From the NCBI GenBank assembly GCA_051453625.1, contig JBOZIK010000001.1:163446754-163488933 (forward strand): a stretch of 42,180 bases of DNA, in the 5' to 3' direction. This DNA comes from Welwitschia mirabilis (Eukaryota; Gnetophyta; Gnetopsida; Welwitschiales). The notes beneath the pieces were generated by a model. The model searched no databases and was not told the DNA's origin. It was given only the letters and a program-made list of their open reading frames with translations. A program made the position numbers and the translations under genes. The stretch's first letter is position 1; the number at the start of each line of letters is the position of its first letter. Of the stretch, positions 34,991 through 42,180 are shown one piece after another.

Positions 34991-35190
34991 GTTACTATAG
35001 CAGAGTTACTATAGTAAGGATATTATAGCAAGTTACTATAGTAATTATTGTAGCTATCATTTACTTAGTCATTGAAGATACAGCCAAGATAACACCTAAT
35101 ATGATAGCCAAGATGATGCCAAGTTATTATACCTGGTTACTATAGTAAGTTACTGTAGTAGGTTACTATAGTAGTTACTATAGTTGTTAT
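34991..35190. repeat. Clustered GTTACTATAG(TA) motifs
   Basis: About nine copies or near copies of GTTACTATAG, most extended by TA, occur at 34991, 35005, 35032, 35123, 35135, about 35148, 35162 and 35173, in short runs. The core TACTATAGTA is a palindrome. They precede a region with CATCCAGATGAT-like motifs and a TATA-like box at about 35486, which resembles U3 repeats of an LTR. Confidence 0.75.
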
Positions 35191-35279
35191 CCATCTGATC
35201 ATCCAGATGATGTTCAAAGAATGATACATAGTATATAAAACTAGAACATCCAGATGACATCCAGGATGATACCAAGTGA

Positions 35280-35805
35280 ATGATATTAACCGTTACTAGG
35301 AAGGCACATGGATGATAAGAAGCCATTAGAAAAGAAGATCAATTTTCATCTACCCTATTTTCTAAATGAAACTAAGTGGACAACAATCCTAATGAATGTG
35401 ACTCCTTCAATTATGAAATCATTGATATGATTGCTCTTGGTTTATTAGTCCTCTTTGGCTATCCTAATCATTAAACCTAAAGCTATAAATACTCACCTTA
35501 GGTCCTTAATTTCTTATCTCTAGTGCATCAAAAAATTTTATGACATTAGAGCATTTAGGACAAGGGATCCATCCTAGTTACATAAAAGGCATTTCTTGAT
35601 GTTGAGCTATGTCTCCTTCATTAAGGAGGTTTTTCTTTGTAAGAGGTTATGGACATTTTCTTTAATAAAGATACTAATTGAAGTGTTCTTTCAAATTTCT
35701 TTCTTCTAATATTCCTCATAGTTTTATTAATTACAATCAATTGATAATTATTTATGATTAATATAGGTTAATAAGGGTTAATATAAGTGACAGTAGGTTG
35801 ATTGA
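35280..35805 (+). repeat. LTR-like repeat, first copy
   Basis: This block and 38000-38515 are homologous at roughly 75-80% by eye, from GGAAGGCACAT through ATGAAATCATTGA(T/C)ATGATTGCTC and CAAGGGATC to TTAATTACAATCAA. It contains GCTATAAATACTC, a TATA-like box at about 35485, and an AATAAAGATA poly(A)-like site near 35675. The divergence, and a block size that does not end at a 100-N gap, argue for a genuine repeat. LTR identity is an inference; no PBS or PPT was found. Confidence 0.5.
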
Positions 35806-35833
35806 NNNNNNNNNNATGGCTAAAGTTTTTATT

Positions 35834-38018
35834 TAGGTTGTATTCATTTCACATGCATCTCTTTTATATTGTAATTCTATATTTAAATTCATCTTGCATT
35901 GATGTTTACTTCTTCTTTTCTTAATAAAAAACTAATAAAATAATCTTTTCAAAGTAATATTCTAACTACTTATCTAGAATTCCTCTTTAGAGTATGAAAT
36001 TTGGATTAACTCCCATATACTAGTATGTTTGTATGAGTTTTATTGAGATTTGAAGGTCTTAAAGCTAAATAATTCATTAGAATAAAATACTAGATTAACC
36101 ACACAATTCACATCTCAATAACTTGGTGATATTTAACATCATATTTAGAGTATGTTTTAGGTATATTTAATAGGTTTCCAAGTAAATTAGAAATATAAGA
36201 AACTCAACTAAGATGATCACATGAAACATAAAATTTAAAGATTATGAATATTTTCCTGATATATTTCAAAATTTCTAACTTCTTCAAAGCATCATGAATT
36301 TAGTTCAAAATGATGATTGATGACTAGGAGGGCTAGAAAGTAAAAAGAAGAGTGTCATCTACCTAATCATCTAGAAGATCCTCAGGAGATGAATATCAGG
36401 ATTAATAAATAGAGAAATCATGTTTATATTGATAGTCATCCACAATCTCATTCGTACAATACTCAAGATGATAATAGCCATTTATAAAGATAAATTACAT
36501 TTTAAAGATGACCCTAGAAGTTGATAGGGTACGCCATCAAATTCAATTCCTTTGAATATATAAAGATGCATCAATTAACTTAGAATCTATGATCAAGTTT
36601 AGGAGAATATCCACTCTTAATTAATGTACTTGTNNNNNNNNNNNNNNNNNNNNNNNNNNGATGAAGAAATACTAATTCTAGTAAAATAAACCTTCCTATG
36701 CTGAGAGGAATGTTAGTTATAACTAAAGAAAGCAAAGAAGACTTTATAAAGGGTGTCTTCCATCCTCTCATCTAGACAATACTCTAGGATGACTAGCAGA
36801 AGTAGAAGAAATAGAAATTATAACTTTAACTAATAGTTGTCCACCTTGTCATCCATCCAATGAATAACACTCATCAATGACATCAGGAAGNNNNNNNNNN
36901 NNNNNNNNNNNNNNNNNNNNNNNNNNNNNNNNNNNNNNNNNNNNNNNNNNNNNNNNNNNNNNNNNNNNNNNNNNNNNNNNNNNNNNNNNNTAGGTTGTAT
37001 TCATTTCACATGCATCCCTTTTATATTGTAATTCTATATTTACATTCATCTTGCATTGATGTTTACTTCTTCTTTTCTTAATTAAAAAATAAGAAAACAA
37101 TCTTCTCAAAGCAATCTTATAACTACTTATCTAGAATTCCTCTTTAGAGTATGAAATTTGGGTTAACTCCCATATACTGATATGTTTGTATGAGTTTTAT
37201 TGAGATTTGAAGGTCTTAAAGCTAAATAATTCATTAGAATAAAATACTAGATTAGCCACACAATTCACATCTCAACAACTTGGTGATATTTAGCATCATA
37301 TTTAGAGTATATTTTAGGTATATTTAATAGGTTTCTAAGTAAATCAGAAATACAAGAAACTCAACTAAGATGATCACATGAAACATCAAATTTAAATATT
37401 ATGAATCTTTTCCTGATATATTTCAAAATTTCTAACTTCTTCAAAGTATTATGAATTTCATTCAAAATGATGATTAATGACTAGGAGGGCTAGAAAGTGA
37501 AAACAAGAGTGTCATCACTTGATCATCTAGAAGATCCTCAGGAGATGAATATTAGNNNNNNNNNNAATCATGTTTATATTGATAGTTATATACCATCTCA
37601 TTTGTACAATACTCAAGATGATAATAGCCATTTATAAACATAAATTATATTTTAAAGATGATCCTAGAAGTTGATAAGGTATGCCATCAAATTCAATTCC
37701 TTTGAAGATATAAAGATGTATCAATTAACTTAGAATCTATGATCAAGTTTAGAATAATATCCGTTCTTAATTAATGTACTTATAAAAGATGAAGAAATAC
37801 TAATTCTAGTAGGATAAACCTTCATATTCTAAGAGGAAAGCTAGTTATAACTAAAGAAAGCAAAGAAGACTTTAGAAAGGGTGTCTTCCATCCTCTCATC
37901 TAGACGATACTCTAGGACGACTAGCAGAAGTAGAAGAAATAGAAATTGTAACTTTAACTAATAGTTGTCCACCTTGTCATCCATCCAATGAATGACACTC
38001 ATTAATGATGTCAGGAAG
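35834..38018. repeat. Gap-linked duplication 35834-36890 / 36991-38018
   Basis: About 1.05 kb repeated across the 100-N gap at 36891-36990, about 95% alike. Each copy contains a small gap where the other has sequence or a different N run (36634-36659, 37556-37565). Confidence 0.93.
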
Positions 38019-38515
38019 GCACATAAAGGACAAGAATTCATTAGTAAATAAGATCAAATGTCATCCACCCTATTATCTGAATGATACTTAAGTGGATAAT
38101 AAGCCTAATAAACATAAAACAAACTCCATCCATTATGAAATCATTGACATGATTGCTCCTAGTCTGTTATACTCCTTGGTGATCTTAACTATTAACTCAA
38201 ATCCATAAATAACTCCTTAGATTACACATTTTGCATCTTTAATGCATTGAAATTACTTATAACATTATTGTATTTTGAGCAAGGGATCTATCCTATTTAT
38301 AGAGAAGGGCATTTCTTAGTGTTAGGATGTCTCTCACTCATTAAGGAGATTTTTCTTTATAATAGGATGTGGACGTTTTGATTAATAAGATATCTATTAA
38401 ATTGTTCTTTCAAAATGCTTTCTTATTACATTCCTTATAGTTTATGTTAATTACAATCAAGTAATAGTTATTTATGATTGACATAGATTATAAAGGCTAA
38501 CCTAAGTGATAGTTA
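38000..38515 (+). repeat. LTR-like repeat, second copy
   Basis: Homologous to 35280-35805. After removing the gap-linked duplication the two copies are about 1.56 kb apart. A coding-like, decayed tract begins about 270 bp downstream (38781), an arrangement that would fit 5' LTR plus leader plus gag, but no primer-binding site could be recognised in 38515-38780. Confidence 0.5.
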
Positions 38516-38780
38516 TTCATGATTTATCTACACCTTACACTTTGTAAGATCCTAGTGATTATCTTACTTACTATCTGAATTAATTCTCTTGTTTCATCTT
38601 TCTTATATATTTCTATGGATAATGGTTAAAAAATCCTTTGAGAAATCATTTTTTAAGAAAAAAAGAAACTTAAATTCTATGGATAATAGTAAAAGAACAT
38701 TACATGAAATATTTGCAAAAAGAGAGTGGTTAATAAAAAATGATGTTGAAACTAGGAATTAGAACCCTTACTCCTTTTAA

Positions 38781-39905
38781 CATAACTCTTTCTCTCCTAT
38801 TTTTCAGCCTTTATGTAGGAATAGAAATGAGGATTTTCAACATTTTATAACTTCTATCTCATTTAGAAAGATATTATACAAATGATTTATCATACTAAAT
38901 CTCCTTCCATAGAGGAAAATAAAGAAGAAATAGATTTGTTATATCTACCAATTTCTTCTAACCATCTAATCGATCAAGATGTTTTAGTTTATGATTTAAT
39001 CAAAGAACTTAGTGAGATGCATGAAACTACCAATAAAGATACTATAGATCTTATAGGCATGCCTTAGTAAACAATGTTATAAAATTAACTATCTTATGGT
39101 TTTCTTACAACATAACATTCTTAACCCTCTATCACTATGTTTACTACCACTTATCATGAGAATGAAAAATAAAACATCAAAATTGCTATACATAGTAATA
39201 ACTTCTATTTTGATGATGAACATTTAGATGGTCCATATCTAATAGAAGATATTCAATATGATAATAATGAAATGTTAAATCATTAATCAAAAGACAAGTA
39301 TGAGGATGATAATTCATCAGATGATGGTATAGAAATACTAGGTTATATTCATAATATCCACTTACTATTAGAAGATCAATATGAAATAGAGGAAAAATTC
39401 ATAAGAAATATAAAAATTTTTTAATATATAATGAATATAATAATCACATTTCTTTTTATGAGTTTTTTCATGAATCTAATAATTTGAAAAATGATGATAT
39501 GCAACAAGATGATAATTTAAATAATGAAGAAAAGCAGGATAATAAAGAATTTATAGGTATTCAACAAAACTAAACAGGGATAAACTTCTTATACCTCATG
39601 AAACAATTAAATTTGAAGAGTTTAATCCTAGTCAAAATATTCCTCCATCACTTCCACTCATGCTTTTAAGTGAAAATCAAATACCATTCTTTCTTACAAT
39701 CCCCATTTCACATTACCTCCTCCTTCTAAAAAATATGATTTGGGATTTCTTAGAGTATTAAATTAGGGAAATCCTAACCTTTTGATCAAAATTCATGTCT
39801 TGAGTTGAATCTTAGGGATCTTTTTAGTCTTATTAAACATGCCCTAATTAATTATCTTAAGAAGCCTTGGATATATTCTTTAAATAGTATCATTAATAAA
39901 TTATG
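38781..39905 (+). pseudogene. Decayed acidic coding tract of unknown family
   Basis: I do not recognise the family. Open segments in shifting frames look coding: 38781-38881 (contains NRNEDFQHFITSISF), 38882-39067 (61 codons from ATG, with EENKEEIDLLYLPISSN and LIKELSEMHETTNKD), 39197-39410 in the same frame (NNFYFDDEHLDGPYLIEDI, then DDNSSDDGIEIL), 39430-39570 (NDDMQQDDNLNNEEKQDNKE), 39582-39755 (KFEEFNPSQNIPPSLPLMLL) and 39781-39905 (NLRDLFSLIKHALINYLKKPW). The middle is rich in Asp, Glu and Asn, as in disordered linkers of plant retroelement ORFs. The segment opening at 38808 follows TTTTTCAG, which resembles a 3' splice site. A gag-like ORF of the LTR-like repeats upstream is one reading; a host pseudogene is another. 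Confidence 0.4.
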
Positions 39906-40848
39906 AAATGATAATCATTTTTTTACATCAATTTGATAAGAGATTATTTTTCAATGAAATTTATCAATTCTTTATCTCCTATTTGGATTATGAAAATCGT
40001 GTTATTAAGGTGTTATTAATTTTTTTTACTTTCCACTAATTAATTTTAGTAAAAAATGATCATATACCTTTTATATTCTATCAATTGTTTCTATTTGATT
40101 TGGCCTTATTTTTATAAAAAGTACACTGTAATAATTATGTTGAAATATCTATCTTTTTTTCATAGGGATAAATGCAAAGCCAAGAATCAACATTCTGCTA
40201 GAAGTAATTAATTTAGTGGAGCCTCTTTTCTTGAGAAAATGTCCACAACTTACTCTTATGTAAATGTAATTATTTAAATAGCTTCTCTTTTTTAACATCT
40301 ATTAACTTAATTTTACTTTATTTCATCATCATGTAGGATGCTTAAGCATTTCAAGATTTTTCAATTTATGGTTGACCAATTGCATTTCATCTAATTGAAA
40401 GTCATTCAAATGCCTATTAACTCTCATTCCAAAAGAGAAAAATATGCTTAATTATGTTTTTCATGTTGTATGCTTTATCTCTTCATTAACTTCATTTTTT
40501 TTTCAATGCTGCAAGTTATTTGTACTTTGATCATGCATAAGTGTATTTTCATATTTGTGAAAAAAATAGAGAAAGAAAAAGAAAAATAAAATTAATTCTT
40601 TAAAAAATTAAATATCAATTTATATTATGAAAACACTTTTGATGAGCACTCCTAATCTATCATAGGGATTACTACACTACGGGTAAAGTTGCTTAACAGC
40701 CTACATTTTATTTGATAGGTTTTACTACTTGTAATGAAAGCAAAGTTAGTGGTTCATAAATGAGAACTCAATAATGGGTGAAATACAAGGTAAAAGAAGG
40801 TACACCTTGCAATATTTTGTGATTATTACATTATCAATTGTTATTAAT
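39906..40848. other. AT-rich region without recognisable gene
   Basis: It follows the acidic coding tract. Reading frames are short and no family motif was seen. Confidence 0.5.
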
Positions 40849-42150
40849 TTGTAATAATCTTTGAAATCAATGCTTAAGATTATAGGTATGATATTTTAAT
40901 TTTAGTTCAGTATATTTTCATTTTAATTTGTTTGATTTCAAAAAAAATAATGATATTTTACTGATCAGGAATCATGTATCTGTAAATTGAACATGAGATA
41001 CTATTGATAAGTGATCAACTTTAAGTGGAATATGTTCCAATGCAATCTGTTTGTTTCCATCCATTAAGTTAGATAATTTCAAAGTTGTTAACTATATCAT
41101 TTTTATTTAGCATAGGATCAAAAACATTAGAAAAATAAATTTGATATTTTTAAAAGTATTTCCATTTCTCTTTTTTTCTATTTTCCCCCCAAATAAAGTA
41201 TCAAGTTTTGAGAGAATAGGATTTAGGATCCAAGTATTTTAATATTTGTTTTCATAATATAACTTGCTTTTTTTTTAATTTTATATTAACATGTTTTTTA
41301 TTCTTATCTTACTTTTTATTTTACATCTCTTAAAATGTTTAGCTTATTCCTTTTAATCATCACATGTAAACTTACTTAAAACTTAAAACACAGTCATCTA
41401 CTTTAGGGGGGTGGAGTCATTAGAATCCTCAAAACATTAGCTTGAATTNNNNNNNNNNNNNNNNNNNNNNNNNNNNNNNNNNNNNNNNNNNNNNNNNNNN
41501 NNNNNNNNNNNNNNNNNNNNNNNNNNNNNNNNNNNNNNNNNNNNNNNNTTGTAATAATATTTGAAGTCAATGCTTAAGATTATAGCTATGATATGTTAAT
41601 TTTAGTTTAGTATATTTTCATTTTAATTTATCTTATTTCAAAAAAAAATAATGATATTTTATTGATCAGAATCATGTATCTTTAAATTGAAAATGAAATA
41701 ATATTGGTAAATGATTAACTTTAAGTGAAATATGTTCTAACGCAATGTGTTTATTTCCATCCATTAAGTTAGATAATTTATCATTTTTATTTAGCATAGG
41801 ATCAAAAGCATTAGAAAAATAAATTTGATATTTGTAAAAGTATTTCCATTTCTCTTTTTTTCCATTTTTCCCCCAAATAAAGTATTAAGTTTTGAGAGGA
41901 TAGGATTTAAGATCCAAGTAATTTAATATTTGTTCTCATAATATAACTTACTTTATTTTATTTTATTTTTCTTTTTAATTTTATATTAACATGGTTTTTA
42001 TTCTTATTTATAACTTTTTATTTTACATCTTTTAAAATGTTTAGCTTATTCCTTTTAATCATTACATGTAAACTTACTTAAAACTCAAAACACAATCATC
42101 TACTTTATGGGGGTGGAGTCATTAGAATCTTCAAAACATTATCTTTAATT
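40849..42150. repeat. Gap-linked duplication 40849-41448 / 41549-42150
   Basis: About 600 bp repeated across the 100-N gap at 41449-41548, about 92-94% alike with a 14-bp indel after GATAATTT. This is the most diverged of the gap-linked pairs, so a real tandem copy remains possible. Confidence 0.9.
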
Positions 42151-42180
42151 AAAATGAATTTGTTTAATGAAAATATGTTT

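Noticed and set aside
41401-41425. G-rich run AGGGGGGTGGAG as a polypurine tract
   Set aside because: No TG LTR start follows, and the gap-linked copy at 42105 reads ATGGGGGTGGAG without any element end nearby.
1-42180. CRISPR arrays, rRNA, tRNA genes, bacterial operons, endogenous pararetrovirus
   Set aside because: No direct repeats with unique spacers, no conserved RNA gene sequence and no operon-like frames. The RT relics carry Ty3/gypsy and Ty1/copia hallmarks with LTRs or a chromodomain rather than a pararetroviral layout.

Overview
This is an AT-rich plant nuclear window (by eye roughly three quarters A+T, CpG very scarce). It holds no intact protein-coding gene: no open frame exceeds about 110 codons, and the longest ones run through N gaps. 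What can be recognised is decayed transposable elements, namely plant Ty3/gypsy chromovirus and Ty1/copia remains plus one tRNA-derived SINE. The host is therefore most likely a seed plant with a large, repeat-filled, AT-rich genome. Rafflesiaceae-type holoparasites are one group with such composition, but this is a guess from composition and not a diagnosis.

Layout. 1-9158: AT-rich, repeat-like DNA without recognisable genes, including a TATA/hairpin segment near 437-540, a possible LTR fragment at 4.8-5.9 kb, and a 131-bp tandem repeat with a primer-binding-site-like motif near 5.9-6.5 kb. 9164-26242: one large minus-strand Ty3/gypsy chromovirus (Tekay/Del-like by its chromodomain and large LTRs). 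Its parts in element order are 5' LTR (26242-21134), PBS (21130-21115), a leader with a 44-45 bp minisatellite (about 21090-20525), gag (19934-19380), protease, RT, RNase H, integrase, chromodomain (14343), PPT (13643) and 3' LTR (13630-9164). The LTRs differ by roughly a fifth, the catalytic residues of protease and RT are altered, and many codons are stops, so the copy is old and dead. 26243-29010: unrecognised AT-rich DNA. 29020-30653: decayed plus-strand Ty1/copia RT and RNase H, followed by a possible LTR. 31100-33475: nothing recognised. 33494-33922: a SINE with an 18-bp target-site duplication. 34980-38520: LTR-like repeats rich in GTTACTATAG and CATCCAGATGAT motifs. 38781-39905: a decayed, acidic, coding-like tract of unknown family. 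40849-42180: one duplicated segment.

Assembly warning. All twelve gaps of exactly 100 N are flanked by the same sequence on both sides (22 bp to about 1.1 kb, identical to roughly 92-99% alike by eye). Most of these 'duplications' are therefore probably overlapping contig ends or unmerged haplotypes. Collapsing them gives a chromovirus of about 13-14 kb with LTRs near 4 kb and an internal region near 5.4 kb.

No new biological system was found. The most interesting residual signals are: the CpG-rich insert at about 25930-26107, which is unlike everything around it; the ordered tandem arrays in the chromovirus leader and U3; and the unidentified LTR-like pair followed by the acidic coding remnant at 35-40 kb.
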